From the NCBI RefSeq assembly GCF_023349185.1, contig NZ_JAKIKY010000008.1:1-64000 (forward strand): a stretch of 64,000 nt of DNA, read 5' to 3'. The stretch comes from Shewanella aquimarina. GTDB taxonomy: Bacteria > Pseudomonadota > Gammaproteobacteria > Enterobacterales > Shewanellaceae. The position numbers were made by a program, and so were the translations under genes. The notes under the pieces were generated by a model that was given only the letters and a program-made list of their open reading frames with translations, ran no database searches and was not told the DNA's origin. This document shows positions 1 through 9,396 of the stretch, piece after piece. The stretch's first letter is position 1, and each line of letters opens with the position of its first letter.

Positions 1-1413
1 ATTGTTGTAGACCTCGGTGACGCTGTGGGTGTTGTTGACATCCACGTCGGTGAAGCTGAGGGCGCCGCTGTCGGTCAGGTTAGGGTTGCTGGCATCTTCC
101 GTCACGCCGCCTAGGCCGTCAATTGTCAGTATTGGAAGATCGTTAGTACCCGTGATGGTAATGGTCAGTGGGACGAGTACCGCGTCGCCGTCGCTGTCGG
201 TTAGCAGGTAATTAAAGGTTTCTGTTATCTGCTCACCGAGCGCAAGTGACTGTACTGAGTTGGAGCCATTGTTGAGTTGATAGCTATAGCTGCCATCGGC
301 AAACAGGGTGAGTACCCCGAACTGGCCTTGGATGCTATTGATCTCACCAAGGTTGATGGAGGTGCCTTGGCTATTGGTGACGGCTGTAACCTGAGCTGAG
401 TCTGCACCCAGAGTATCATTTACGAGCAAGTTGCCTGTTGCCACGGTGGCCGAATCTTCTGTGACGGCGTTGCTGTCGGCGAGTCCTGTAGGTTGATCGT
501 CGATAATATTGACTGTAATGGTACCTGTGGCGACAGCACCCTGATTATCGATCAGTTCAATGTTGAACAGGAATTGCAGTTGATCGCCTGCGCTGTGATC
601 GGCTGCGCTATTGAAAGCATAGTCGTAGGTAAATTGTCCCGATGCGCTGTCAAAGCCTGTAATGGTGAGGACACCGTTTGGAGTATTGATCACTATAGGA
701 CCGGCAAATTGGCCGCCACTAATGATGTTGATGCCATTAATGGTGAGGCTACTAATGCCTGCATCTGCTGCGGTTTGAATACTGTTGGCAAAACTGGTTA
801 ATAGGGCAGACGGTGAGCTACCCTGCGCCAGATTGGCCTCAAATAGCGAGAAGGTCGCAGAGGATACCGTTGGCGTGGGTTGAAGCTCGGGAATGATCAC
901 TTCTTCAACCGTGGTATCCGATGTCAGTGGGAAACCTGTTGTGTCCCAGCCCGCATCGGCAAGTGTCTCATCGCCGGCTCTGCCGATGGAGACGAAGTCG
1001 GATCCACCTTCATTACCGCCAGTACCGGCTCCGGCCGCTGTTTCTGGGAGTCCTTGGGTCGGATCATCACCGGCTAGTATCTGGGCTTGCAGTGCGGCGA
1101 TTTCGGGATCCAGAGCTACTGGCGTATCGGTTTCGGGCGCGGCGTCATTCTGTTGTCCCTGGCTGGTAGCATTGCTGACCCTTGTGTCTTGATTAAGTGT
1201 ATCTTGCATCAAGTTGGCTTGGGTCGTTGATGAGCCATCTTCATATTCAAGATTAAACTTAACATTGGGTGAAAATATAAGTTGCTCCCCGGCATGGATC
1301 AGGTCGCCTATTTTTACCTCTCTGATATTTCCTTGTTCATCTTTAACCTTGAGTTCGCCTACAAGGTTAACAACTACTGCATCCTGTGTTGTGATTGAAG
1401 CACCCATAATCAT
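1..1413 (-). CDS. bpfA: Giant LapA/BpfA-type surface adhesin, N-terminal part (cut by window edge)
   Basis: The reading frame is open from an ATG at 1413 to the left edge, giving the first 471 residues; a second ATG two codons in (1407) is an alternative start. There is no Sec signal peptide. The N-terminus (MIMGASITTQDAV..., residues 1 to about 110) looks like the retention module of type-I-secreted LapA-family adhesins, which plugs the outer-membrane pore. It is followed by a TAAG tetrapeptide at residues 125-128, the type of site cut by the periplasmic protease LapG. From about residue 370 VCBS/cadherin-like repeats begin (motifs such as VTEDSATVATGNLLVND and FADGSYSY). Family knowledge: such proteins are thousands of residues long, exported by an ABC-TolC system, and mediate biofilm attachment under LapD/c-di-GMP control. 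In Shewanella the bpfA gene lies next to hem genes, as here, so the symbol is an inference from synteny. The C-terminal RTX/secretion part is outside the window. Confidence 0.85.
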   Translation of the reverse strand, partial: MIMGASITTQDAVVVNLVGELKVKDEQGNIREVKIGDLIHAGEQLIFSPNVKFNLEYEDGSSTTQANLMQDTLNQDTRVSNATSQGQQNDAAPETDTPVALDPEIAALQAQILAGDDPTQGLPETAAGAGTGGNEGGSDFVSIGRAGDETLADAGWDTTGFPLTSDTTVEEVIIPELQPTPTVSSATFSLFEANLAQGSSPSALLTSFANSIQTAADAGISSLTINGINIISGGQFAGPIVINTPNGVLTITGFDSASGQFTYDYAFNSAADHSAGDQLQFLFNIELIDNQGAVATGTITVNIIDDQPTGLADSNAVTEDSATVATGNLLVNDTLGADSAQVTAVTNSQGTSINLGEINSIQGQFGVLTLFADGSYSYQLNNGSNSVQSLALGEQITETFNYLLTDSDGDAVLVPLTITITGTNDLPILTIDGLGGVTEDASNPNLTDSGALSFTDVDVNNTHSVTEVYNN

Positions 1414-1643
1414 TTCTCGCTCTACTAAATGTAAAATCAAGAGCAAAAGAGTTCTGTTTTGCGCTTGCTATTGGTATACCCACCTGGTTTATCTCTTTAA
1501 GTGTGGTTGGCATTGAATAGCTGTCAAATAGCGGCAATTAAGCGAAAAATAGGGGAAAATACAGTGTTTTGATAAAAGTACAACTAATTGATTGTTTTAG
1601 AGAGGGTTATATGGAAGGAAGCAAGTTAGGGACTCCTTTAAAA

Positions 1644-1673
1644 ACAAAAAACCACCAGTGATGGTGGTTTCTT
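1644..1673 (-). terminator. Rho-independent terminator of the hem operon
   Basis: A perfect 7-bp stem (ACCACCA/TGGTGGT, 4-nt loop) is followed on the minus strand by a run of T broken by one G. It lies 25 bp past the hemY stop. The rest of the gap up to the adhesin start (1414-1643) is AT-rich, holds no gene and presumably carries the adhesin promoter. Confidence 0.8.
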
Positions 1674-1697
1674 ATCTAAAAACAGTATAAGAAAGCG

Positions 1698-2864
1698 TCA
1701 AAAAATTGCCGCTTTACGGTAATTTTGTAGCGCCTGGTTCTGTTCTCCCAGGTGTTCGCAGGCCTCGGCAAGCGCCAGCCAACGCTGTTTAGTGGGGGAT
1801 TGTTGACAGACTCTTAACCACCATTTCTGTGACTCTCTGAACTCCTTACTCTGATCATACAGGGCGGCGATACAGGCTTGGTATTCGGTTTGTTCGCCGA
1901 GTTTCTTTTCAAGTTCAAAAAGTTGCTTTCTTGCGTCGAGATCGGCGGGGGTCAATACCTGGGGAAGAGCGTCGAAGATCGCCTGCGTCGGTTGCTGTTT
2001 TGCCTGCTTCATCAAGAGCTTGATCGCCTCGTCTCTGCGCTCGAATTTGGCCAGACCCAGGGCATATTGTGCAATAAACTCGGTTTGTTTGCGTTCTACT
2101 CGGCTAAGCCAGTGCCAGGCTTTTTCTAATGCCTGTTCGTTCTGCCCCGCAGCTTGCTTGAGCAGGGCCAGATTCACTTCGGCGTTGAGCTGCTGATGCT
2201 CTGTCTCGTCGATAATCCCTCGCTTCTTAACTATGGGAAGCAACAGCTTGAGGGCTGACCAATCCTCCTGGGCACGGTAGAGATCGAGCGCCAACCCTAA
2301 CACAGGCGGCTTACTCTTGCTGGTTGGATTGAGCTCGTCCAGTAGTGCGCGTGCCCGGGTGAGTTCACCCTGTTGAAGTAGATATCTAACCCTAGTGGTG
2401 AGTACAGCCTTGTATGCAGCAGGGTCTTTTGCCGCCTCGTTGAGGTAATGGTCGCGGGCGTCATGATCATTTCTATGTTGGGCGGCGCGGGCGGCCGCTA
2501 ACAGGTTCAAAGCCGGGATCTCACCCTTGTCAGCCCCGCGGGCCATGGCTTTTTCGGCGGTGGACCAGTCCTCTTCTGCCAACGCCAGGGCGCCGGTCAG
2601 GGTATGTTTTCTAGCCGCCTTACGGCGCCACTTTTCCGGTAACAGACGGCTGTTTAGGACCAGGTTCACGCTCCAGACGACCAGCATTTCCAGCAAGACC
2701 AGGCCCACGTAAAACATGACGGCAGCAAACATGGCAAATACTAGGCTGGTTTCCAGTTCATAGTCGCCGATGGCGATATAGATATAACCCTTTAGCCAGG
2801 ACAGATAGGGGCTGGCGATTAACCCTATTATGACGATTACCAGGTAGATCAAGGCTCTTATCAT
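1698..2864 (-). CDS. hemY: HemY, inner-membrane tetratricopeptide protein of the haem operon
   Basis: This 388-aa protein is of the HemY family. It has two N-terminal membrane segments (about residues 3-22 and 40-68), then a largely helical TPR-like domain rich in Ala, Leu and Gln, matching the family in length and layout. In enterobacteria hemY is the last gene of hemCDXY and its product is thought to act late in protohaem synthesis, though its exact biochemical role is unsettled. It should not be confused with the Bacillus protoporphyrinogen oxidase of the same name. The gene overlaps the 3' end of hemX by 4 nt (ATGA), which indicates translational coupling, and a strong terminator follows. 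Confidence 0.92.
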   Translation of the reverse strand: MIRALIYLVIVIIGLIASPYLSWLKGYIYIAIGDYELETSLVFAMFAAVMFYVGLVLLEMLVVWSVNLVLNSRLLPEKWRRKAARKHTLTGALALAEEDWSTAEKAMARGADKGEIPALNLLAAARAAQHRNDHDARDHYLNEAAKDPAAYKAVLTTRVRYLLQQGELTRARALLDELNPTSKSKPPVLGLALDLYRAQEDWSALKLLLPIVKKRGIIDETEHQQLNAEVNLALLKQAAGQNEQALEKAWHWLSRVERKQTEFIAQYALGLAKFERRDEAIKLLMKQAKQQPTQAIFDALPQVLTPADLDARKQLFELEKKLGEQTEYQACIAALYDQSKEFRESQKWWLRVCQQSPTKQRWLALAEACEHLGEQNQALQNYRKAAIF

Positions 2865-4003
2865 AGCGATGTCTCCCGAGCTTTAATTAGGCTGCCATTT
2901 GAGACCAGTTGCTGTAGCAGCGGCGTGGCGGCAAATTGTTCTATGGTGGGCGACTGGATTTCCAGCGTGGCCAAGGCATCCAGGGCGGCCAGTGTCTGCT
3001 CGGTTTTGTTATCGTCGAGAGCGAAGTACTGGAAGATCCACTTTCTGGCGAGGGTTACCGACTGACGATAGTTCACCTGATCCTGACGGAACAGAGCCAA
3101 CTGGGCCTGTAGGAGTTTGTTGCGAATATTTTCAACAAGATACCACTGTTGATCGGGTGCCAGTAGCGGTGCTGGGTCAGTGGTGCGCTTGCGTATGATG
3201 ACAAACTCTTCGATGAGTGCCTGCCAGGACTTGGCCAGATTGGTCTGCCAGTCGTCGATAGACTCGGTGACTTGCAGGGAATCGTCTCTGGCGTTGATCT
3301 TGGATTCGCTACGGTTAACCTTTAGTTTCGGCAGGCGCTCTATGATGGTGTCTAGGCTAAGCACTGTGCCGGCGACATCGGTACTCTTGATGGCGGCGAC
3401 ATCGCTCATGTCCCGTGCCAGGGCTTTGCGGATCGGCGTCAGCGAAGGATCTTTCATGGTTTCGATGCGATCGTCCGCAGCCTCTAAGAGACTCAGCGCC
3501 GTCTGGGGATCTTTCTCTAACCAAAGCTTATTGCCGGCCATTCTGACCAGATACTTGGCCTCTTCTGCCATCCAATGATTAGGATTACGCTGAGCCAGTT
3601 TGTTGACTTGGTCCTGCACCTCATTCTGTTTAGCCTGTAGCTGGGCAAGCTTTTGATCGAATTGATTTTCTGAGGTGCGTTGCTGCTGTTCCAGATGGGT
3701 GATGCGGGTGCGCGGGTCGTCGAGACCCTGTTGCAACTGCTTAGCCAGCGCGACCGTCTTTTCCTGTTGCTGGGTTAACTCCTGATACAGGTAGAAACCA
3801 CCGGTTGCCGTGGCAAATAGGAGCAACAAGATAAATACCAGATTAAAGAGGAATCCCCAGGAAACCCCACCGCCAGACGAAGCAGGCTTAGCCTCCTGGG
3901 AAGTCGTCGAGTTGGCCTGTGGCGTCTCGGTAAAGGTCGCATCGATAGACTCATCGTGCTCTGTGGTGGCGACCGCTTTACTCTCTTGGGTATTTTTGTC
4001 CAT
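2861..4003 (-). CDS. hemX: HemX, membrane-anchored uroporphyrinogen-III methyltransferase-like protein
   Basis: A 380-aa HemX-family protein. The N-terminus is a low-complexity Thr/Ser/Glu-rich cytoplasmic tail, then one transmembrane segment (about residues 48-70), a Gln-rich coiled coil (about 75-140, ending at LAQRNPNHW) and a C-terminal globular domain. Despite the historical name, members lack the SUMT catalytic fold and are better seen as accessory or scaffold proteins of tetrapyrrole synthesis. It lies between hemD (55 nt upstream) and hemY (4-nt overlap), the classical hemCDXY order. Confidence 0.92.
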   Translation of the reverse strand: MDKNTQESKAVATTEHDESIDATFTETPQANSTTSQEAKPASSGGGVSWGFLFNLVFILLLLFATATGGFYLYQELTQQQEKTVALAKQLQQGLDDPRTRITHLEQQQRTSENQFDQKLAQLQAKQNEVQDQVNKLAQRNPNHWMAEEAKYLVRMAGNKLWLEKDPQTALSLLEAADDRIETMKDPSLTPIRKALARDMSDVAAIKSTDVAGTVLSLDTIIERLPKLKVNRSESKINARDDSLQVTESIDDWQTNLAKSWQALIEEFVIIRKRTTDPAPLLAPDQQWYLVENIRNKLLQAQLALFRQDQVNYRQSVTLARKWIFQYFALDDNKTEQTLAALDALATLEIQSPTIEQFAATPLLQQLVSNGSLIKARETSL

Positions 4004-4058
4004 TTAGGCAGATCCTTGAAGACGAGGGCGACATCGGCGAGCAGCTGAGTAAGAAGGT

Positions 4059-4790
4059 TTAATCCTGTAAACCTAAGGCTGTGAGTACTGCGTCGCGGTT
4101 TGCTGCTTTTGCATTGGTGACCCGTGTAAAACCTGCCGCGATGGCTTGGTTATAGACACGTTCGCTGGGCACTATAATATGACATGCGTGCAGCCAAGCA
4201 AATAATTCTTTAGGTACAAGTGTAATTAGGTTAGCCAGAATTTCACCACTGGTAATGACTATGGTGTCAATCGCTTGCGCTTGCCATTCAAAGGCGGTGC
4301 TGGGATCGAATTCAGGGCAGGCGCGGCGATAGACCTCCCAGTAGTCCACCTGTGCCCCTCGCTCTGCTAGCGCACTAGCCAGGGCTTCTCTGCCACCAAC
4401 GCCTCTGACTATGGTGATCCGCTTAGCCGTTAAGGCCTGGAGTGAAGGTAAGGTGAGTAGGCCTTCAGTTTGCTGACAAGACTCGGGGGCCTCGGTGGCG
4501 GTAATGCCTTTGGCTTGCAGGGCAGCGTAGGTTGCCTGACCGACCGCAAAATATTGCTTATCCTTCGGCCAATCTGACGCCAGGGCGGTATCGGCATACT
4601 CTACCGCGTTGGTGCTGATAAAGATGATGATGTCAGACTGATAAAATAGCTTTTTCTTGTGCTCATGGTCGGCGGCGTCGTTAGCGACGACCTGAAGTAA
4701 CGGCGCTATGGTAAAAGGCACGCCACGCTGTGACAATGCCTCGGCCATAGACTGATTGCGCCCTTCTGGGCGCGTCAGTAGTAGCTTCAT
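4059..4790 (-). CDS. hemD: Uroporphyrinogen-III synthase
   Basis: A 243-aa HemD, which closes and inverts ring D of hydroxymethylbilane to make uroporphyrinogen III. It begins MKLLLTRPEGRNQSMAEAL, the typical start of the family, and contains the characteristic weakly conserved segments IIFISTNAV and TIVITSGEIL. Length is normal (E. coli 246 aa). The start lies 2 nt beyond the hemC stop, so the two are certainly co-transcribed. HemD is poorly conserved in sequence, but position and both motifs make the call secure. Confidence 0.95.
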   Translation of the reverse strand: MKLLLTRPEGRNQSMAEALSQRGVPFTIAPLLQVVANDAADHEHKKKLFYQSDIIIFISTNAVEYADTALASDWPKDKQYFAVGQATYAALQAKGITATEAPESCQQTEGLLTLPSLQALTAKRITIVRGVGGREALASALAERGAQVDYWEVYRRACPEFDPSTAFEWQAQAIDTIVITSGEILANLITLVPKELFAWLHACHIIVPSERVYNQAIAAGFTRVTNAKAANRDAVLTALGLQD

Positions 4791-4792
4791 TT

Positions 4793-5722
4793 TTACTTGG
4801 CGTATACCGCATCTAAAATGGCTTTGGCGCCTTTAGACAGCAGCTCATCGGCCAGTGCAATACCCAGCTGCTCCGCATCTTGCTTAGAACCGCTGGTCGC
4901 GCCGCGGATCACCTGGCTACCATCTGGGTTACCCACCAGGCCGCGTAGCGACAGGGTGTCACCGTCGATTTCGGCGTAGGCGCCGATAGGTACCTGGCAG
5001 CCACCCTCAAGGCGAGTGTTCATGGCGCGCTCGGCGATGACACGATAGCGTGTCTCTGTATGTTCGAGTGGTGCCAACAGTGCCTTGACGCGCTCATCGT
5101 CGGTGCGACATTCGATACCCACGGCGCCCTGGCCGTTAGCAGGTAGCGAGTCTTCCGCCGAGATAAAGCTGGCGATACGCTCCTCTAGTTTCAGGCGTTT
5201 TAGACCGGCTGCTGCCAAGATGATGGCGTCGTAGTTACCGGCATCGAGTTTCGCCAGACGAGTGCCTACGTTGCCACGCAGGTCGCGAATTTTTAGGTCA
5301 GGACGTGCCGCACGGATCTGGCATTGGCGTCTCAGGCTCGAGGTGCCGACGATGGCGCCCTGTGGCAACTCTTCTATGTTTTTATAGGTATTAGAGACGA
5401 AGGCATCACGTGGATCTTCGCGCTCGCAGATCACCTGCAGTCCCAGGCCTTCGGGGAAGTCGACCGGCACATCTTTCATCGAGTGCACGGCGATATCGGC
5501 CTTGCCTTCGAGCATGGCAACTTCCAACTCTTTAACGAACAAGCCTTTACCGCCTACTTTTGCCAATGGCGTGTCCAGAATGACATCCCCTTTGGTGCTC
5601 ATAGGTAGGAGTTCGACGACCAATCCCTCATGGGCTTTTTCTAGTTCGGCTTTAACAAATTCAGCTTGCCACATTGCCAGTGGACTTTTACGTGTAGCGA
5701 TACGAATGACGTTTTGAGACAT
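4793..5722 (-). CDS. hemC: Porphobilinogen deaminase (hydroxymethylbilane synthase)
   Basis: HemC polymerises four porphobilinogens into hydroxymethylbilane. The dipyrromethane-cofactor cysteine is visible in EGGCQVPIG, and the N-terminus [15 protein letters not shown] and the loop GTSSLRRQ are family signatures. I start at the ATG at 5722 (309 aa, [13 protein letters not shown]), which has a GGA upstream and matches the E. coli N-terminus. An in-frame ATG at 5746 would add eight residues without a Shine-Dalgarno. First gene of hemCDXY, divergent from cyaA as in enterobacteria. Confidence 0.96.
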   Translation of the reverse strand: MSQNVIRIATRKSPLAMWQAEFVKAELEKAHEGLVVELLPMSTKGDVILDTPLAKVGGKGLFVKELEVAMLEGKADIAVHSMKDVPVDFPEGLGLQVICEREDPRDAFVSNTYKNIEELPQGAIVGTSSLRRQCQIRAARPDLKIRDLRGNVGTRLAKLDAGNYDAIILAAAGLKRLKLEERIASFISAEDSLPANGQGAVGIECRTDDERVKALLAPLEHTETRYRVIAERAMNTRLEGGCQVPIGAYAEIDGDTLSLRGLVGNPDGSQVIRGATSGSKQDAEQLGIALADELLSKGAKAILDAVYAK

Positions 5723-5846
5723 GCTCGATATTCCATCAGAGGCCATAGTTGCGCTAATGCTAACATTGCTTATTGCTATATGTAAGAAATGCCTGTCGAT
5801 TCTTTGAAGTTCACCCGTTTACCATTTTAGCGCCATGAGGAAAAAG

Positions 5847-5862
5847 TGTGATCCAGCTCTCA
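5847..5862. promoter_or_regulatory. Putative CRP-binding site in the hemC-cyaA divergent region
   Basis: TGTGA-tccagc-TCTCA matches the CRP consensus TGTGA-N6-TCACA at 9 of 10 positions. It lies 64 bp before the cyaA start. CRP-cAMP repression of cyaA is known in E. coli, so feedback control of adenylate cyclase is a sensible reading. The call is a pattern match only. Confidence 0.5.
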
Positions 5863-5925
5863 TATACTTGCTGTTTTTGTCTAAGCTGTTAGCATGCTAT
5901 AGGTGAGCTAAATTGACTAGGTTGC

Positions 5926-8352
5926 TTGAAATTGAAAGAGCAAGAGCATTTTATCGCAACGGCGGAGCGCTTAAACAAGGTACGTTTAGCACGTGCGCTT
6001 GCCATATTGACGCCCCTGCAGCGTCATTTGATGCAACTGATCCCTGTGCTGTTTCATTATCATCGTAGCGACTATCCCGGCTATAACGGCCCCATGACGC
6101 CTAGCGGCATATTCGAATACTTTCCCAGTGATGATGCCCTAGAGGCCTGCGACACCCTTGGGCTCAGCGAGCCGCAGGTGATTCACCAGCAGCAGAGTGC
6201 CATCTATGGCGTCTACACCATGGGCAGCACCGCCAGCTTCGGCCAGAACCCTAAGAGTGATATCGACGTTTGGTTGGTGTATGACCCGACCCTGGCCGAA
6301 GATGAAATTGCCTCCCTGCAGGAAAAGTCCCAGCGACTGACGGCCTGGTTTGGCCAACACGATCTCGAAGTGAATATCTATCTGGTTCATCCGAAACAGT
6401 TTCTTGCCAGCAGTGGCGAAGGCGTATATCAGGCTGCCAGCCTCGGCTGTGAAAACAGTGGCAGTGTGCAGCACTGGTTGCTGCTCGAAGAGTTTTACCG
6501 CAGCCACATCTGCCTCGGTGGTAAGCGGGTTGCATGGTGGCCGGGGGCGGAGGCGATAGAGAGTCATCTCTTCCTGGGGGACGTGAGTAATTTGCCCGCC
6601 AGTGAGTACTTTGGCGCCTCCCTGTGGCAGCTCTATAAAGGCTTGGACAAGCCCCATAAGGCGCTGCTCAAGGTAATGCTGCTGGAGGCTTATGCCAGCG
6701 ATTATCCCAATAGTAATCTGGTGACCACCCAGGTTTGGCAGCGTACCCTGGCAGGGGATTTTTCGGCTTTCAACGATGCCTATTTTCTGCTGTATCAATC
6801 GATCGAACATTATCTGGAATACAAGGGAGATAAGAGGCGCCTCGAGATTGTACGCCGTTGTTTCTATTTGAAATGTGGTATCAGGCTGACGGTCGCCGAA
6901 CACCCTAAAGACTGGCGCTACTACAAGTTGCAGTCGCTGGTGACGCGTTGGGCCTGGTCTGACAATTTGCTGCGCACCTTAGATCAGTGCGCCAGCTGGC
7001 ACTGTGGCCAGCTACAGTGGTTCAACGAACAACTCAATGAGTTGATGCTTGGCTGCTACCAGACCCTGCTGCAATTTGCCTCGGCCAACAAGTTGAGTGA
7101 CAGCCTGAAGATCTCCGAGCTGGGCCTATTGACCCGTAAGCTACACACCTATTTTAGTGAGGATGATAAGCAGATCATCAGCCTCAATCGGCTCTGGACG
7201 CGATCCGTGGCCGAGGCGCACCTGACGGTGATCTATAGCCACAACTCCAAGGAATATTACCTCTATCGCTGCACGCCAGAGTCGAAAAACTTCATGGGGA
7301 ATCGAGCGGTATGTCACTCCCATAGCAAGGCTAAGCTATTGATTTGGGCCAGCCTGAATGGTGTGTCGACCGCTCAAACACAATGGTATGCCTTCGGTGA
7401 GGGTAAGGGGCATGACAGGGCGCTCACCAAGGCGGCCAAGCGCCTGCCAACTATCATGTCGGAGCGTCGCTGGCGGGCATCCAAGCTGGATCTGTGTCAG
7501 CCATGGCATTTTCGCCAGCTGCTTTTTCTGATTAATTTTAATCGCGATGAGACCGAGTTGTGGCGGGGACAGGAGATCATTTTCGACTATATGAATGCCA
7601 ATATTTTCTCCATGGGTCGCCATCATAAGAACATGGTGCAGTCGTTGGATGTGATCTGCCAAAACAGCTGGGGAGAATGGCATTGCCATCACTTTGAAGG
7701 CAACGAGGCCATCTTAGATGCCCTGGTTCATATTACGCCCGGCATGCAGAGGGCGGCTCAGCCGGTGAAGGTGGATGTGGTGAGCTGTTCCAGCCGGTTA
7801 AGTTCGCAGATCGAGCGCAGCATCAGCCAGCTGGTTCACAGAGCAAATCGCATGTGTACCAAGGCGAAAACCTCGTCGACCATGGTGCATCCGCTTCAGG
7901 TGGGTGGCATTAAATATGGCCTGTTTTTCAACTCTAAGGGCATGGTGTATCAGGATCTGAGTGAGTCAACGGCCTTCTATCAGCGACTCTCCAAGCAACG
8001 TATGCTGGAGCTGCCGCGGCCGGATCTCGGCAACGAGCCTTTTAGTAAGATCCCTGAAGTGATCCAAGATTTTGCCGCCATAGGTGCGATTCAATACTTC
8101 CTGCGGCCGGGTAAGGAAGGGATAGACGTGTTTGTGCTCGATGAAAAAAATGAGCTGAATCATTATGTTCAGCCGGGGAATAACCTGGAAGAGCTGGTGA
8201 GTCAGGTGAGCCACCATCACGCCTTTGCCGACTCTTATCTGGATAACGAACGCTTTAATCTACCGCAGTTTTTCCGTCTGGTAAGAGTCGATGGCCGACT
8301 GGAGGCGCAGCCCTTTGGGGTCAACGCCGATGAGGCAGCCATCGAATTTTAA
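5926..8352 (+). CDS. cyaA: Class I adenylate cyclase
   Basis: An 808-aa class I (enterobacterial-type) adenylate cyclase making cAMP from ATP. The N-terminal catalytic nucleotidyltransferase-like core shows GSTASFGQNPKSDIDVWL (about residues 105-122), whose two Asp are the metal ligands. The C-terminal half is the regulatory region thought to respond to the glucose PTS. The first possible initiator is TTG at 5926, since an in-frame stop lies 12 nt upstream; a second TTG is at 5932, which has better spacing from the AGG at 5919. A UUG start is also used by E. coli cyaA and keeps translation low. Length is slightly below E. coli (848 aa). Divergent from hemC and convergent with cyaY, 7 nt away. 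Confidence 0.96.
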   Translation: MKLKEQEHFIATAERLNKVRLARALAILTPLQRHLMQLIPVLFHYHRSDYPGYNGPMTPSGIFEYFPSDDALEACDTLGLSEPQVIHQQQSAIYGVYTMGSTASFGQNPKSDIDVWLVYDPTLAEDEIASLQEKSQRLTAWFGQHDLEVNIYLVHPKQFLASSGEGVYQAASLGCENSGSVQHWLLLEEFYRSHICLGGKRVAWWPGAEAIESHLFLGDVSNLPASEYFGASLWQLYKGLDKPHKALLKVMLLEAYASDYPNSNLVTTQVWQRTLAGDFSAFNDAYFLLYQSIEHYLEYKGDKRRLEIVRRCFYLKCGIRLTVAEHPKDWRYYKLQSLVTRWAWSDNLLRTLDQCASWHCGQLQWFNEQLNELMLGCYQTLLQFASANKLSDSLKISELGLLTRKLHTYFSEDDKQIISLNRLWTRSVAEAHLTVIYSHNSKEYYLYRCTPESKNFMGNRAVCHSHSKAKLLIWASLNGVSTAQTQWYAFGEGKGHDRALTKAAKRLPTIMSERRWRASKLDLCQPWHFRQLLFLINFNRDETELWRGQEIIFDYMNANIFSMGRHHKNMVQSLDVICQNSWGEWHCHHFEGNEAILDALVHITPGMQRAAQPVKVDVVSCSSRLSSQIERSISQLVHRANRMCTKAKTSSTMVHPLQVGGIKYGLFFNSKGMVYQDLSESTAFYQRLSKQRMLELPRPDLGNEPFSKIPEVIQDFAAIGAIQYFLRPGKEGIDVFVLDEKNELNHYVQPGNNLEELVSQVSHHHAFADSYLDNERFNLPQFFRLVRVDGRLEAQPFGVNADEAAIEF

Positions 8353-8359
8353 CGCCGTC

Positions 8360-8692
8360 TTATAGGCTCAGCGCTATGCCACCTTGACGCAGGATAGAGG
8401 CGAGCACGAAGGGCATAAATTCGCCAGCATCGCTGCGCTCATCTAACCATTTGCCATCGACGTAAGAGAAATGGTATCCGCCAAACTGTGTCGCCACCCA
8501 AATCTGATGCAGGGGCTCTTGCTTATTGATGACGATCTTGGACTTGTCCTGAAACTCGAGTTGCAAAACATTGCCTGAGGCATCGATGTCGATATCGGCA
8601 TCTTGCTCATCGATTGCGTTCTCTATGGCATCTTCAAGGGCGTTAAACATTTCGTCGGCGAGCTTATGGTACTCGGAATCTGTCATTGCCAT
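8360..8692 (-). CDS. cyaY: Frataxin-like iron donor / Fe-S assembly regulator CyaY
   Basis: A 110-aa bacterial frataxin. It binds iron through an acidic ridge (visible as [18 protein letters not shown]) and modulates the IscS/IscU Fe-S assembly machine. The beta-sheet signature [16 protein letters not shown] is conserved. The start is placed at the ATG at 8692 ([14 protein letters not shown]), preceded by AAGGA at 7 nt; the frame stays open upstream to 8734, but those residues are not family-like. Tail-to-tail with cyaA. Confidence 0.93.
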   Translation of the reverse strand: MAMTDSEYHKLADEMFNALEDAIENAIDEQDADIDIDASGNVLQLEFQDKSKIVINKQEPLHQIWVATQFGGYHFSYVDGKWLDERSDAGEFMPFVLASILRQGGIALSL

Positions 8693-9223
8693 CTGGGCAT
8701 CCTTCAGTGGAGTGGGTTGTTGCAGAGCCCACATAGTAATACCAATTTTACTAAATATCTAACTTTGGCCAGGTCTGGGTGCAGTTAAGGTTTTATGTGG
8801 AACAGGAGTTTCATTTACCACTCTGGGATAAGGGCAGGCTGCCCTTGGCACGAGAATGAATAAAAATATTCATATTCGGGGTTTTTAGTCTGGGTTAAGC
8901 TTGACGTTTTAACCCTATCTCTGCAAACATCAGACAGACTCTATATTGATTGTGCAAGGGCGAGTCCCAAGCCGGATGAGCACACTGTTTGATGGTGATA
9001 ATGCCTGCCTGCGCAGCTTAGGGAATTCGTTTTTTCCTGATGATGGCAGACATATGAAATATAGATTTTTATAGGCTTTGGCGGGGATTTATCCTGTTTG
9101 GGGTAAAAATCATCTTTTTCTCCCCTCTAGCCTCGATAGCGCATACAATCATGAGAAACATGATTAAAAAAGGTGCGGAGCCCTTGGCTACCGTGTGTGA
9201 TCCCCTCGATACTGGAATGTCTG
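8693..9223. other. Intergenic region between cyaY and lptM, no gene seen
   Basis: About 530 bp, AT-rich in its right half, without a convincing coding frame. It holds TAATACCAAT at 8738-8747, resembling one end of the MITE-like element at 54.8 kb, a 7-bp inverted repeat GGGTTAA/TTAACCC (8892-8898 and 8909-8915), and a GC-rich hairpin GGGCAG-g-CTGCCC near 8830. The promoter for the lptM-lysA operon is presumably in the right half. A small RNA cannot be excluded. Confidence 0.4.
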
Positions 9224-9391
9224 ATGTTGAATAAGATGAAACCGATTTTGTTTATGTTGTTGGCGAGTTTTGTGCTGAGTGCCTGCGGACAGAAGGGGCC
9301 TCTGTACAAATCGCCAGAACAGGAAGACAACCAGAAGGCGCAGGTGGAGCAGTCCACATCAGCAACCCAGCAGAAGAACAATAAGGACTAA
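9224..9391 (+). CDS. lptM: Small lipoprotein LptM (YifL family)
   Basis: A 55-aa lipoprotein. A hydrophobic signal sequence (MLNKMKPILFMLLASFVLSAC) ends in the lipobox LSAC, followed by the family hallmark GQKGPLY right after the lipidated Cys, then a short Gln/Ser-rich tail. YifL/LptM binds the LptDE translocon and helps its oxidative maturation. The ATG at 9224 has GGA 7 nt upstream; a longer frame from 9173 adds a non-signal-like N-terminus and is not preferred. Five nt before lysA, the same order as in many gammaproteobacteria. Confidence 0.88.
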   Translation: MLNKMKPILFMLLASFVLSACGQKGPLYKSPEQEDNQKAQVEQSTSATQQKNNKD

Positions 9392-9396
9392 GCCAA

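Noticed and set aside
6139-6903. 254-codon open frame on the minus strand inside cyaA
   Set aside because: Shadow of cyaA: antisense composition, no Shine-Dalgarno, no family resemblance, while the plus strand has a full class I cyclase.
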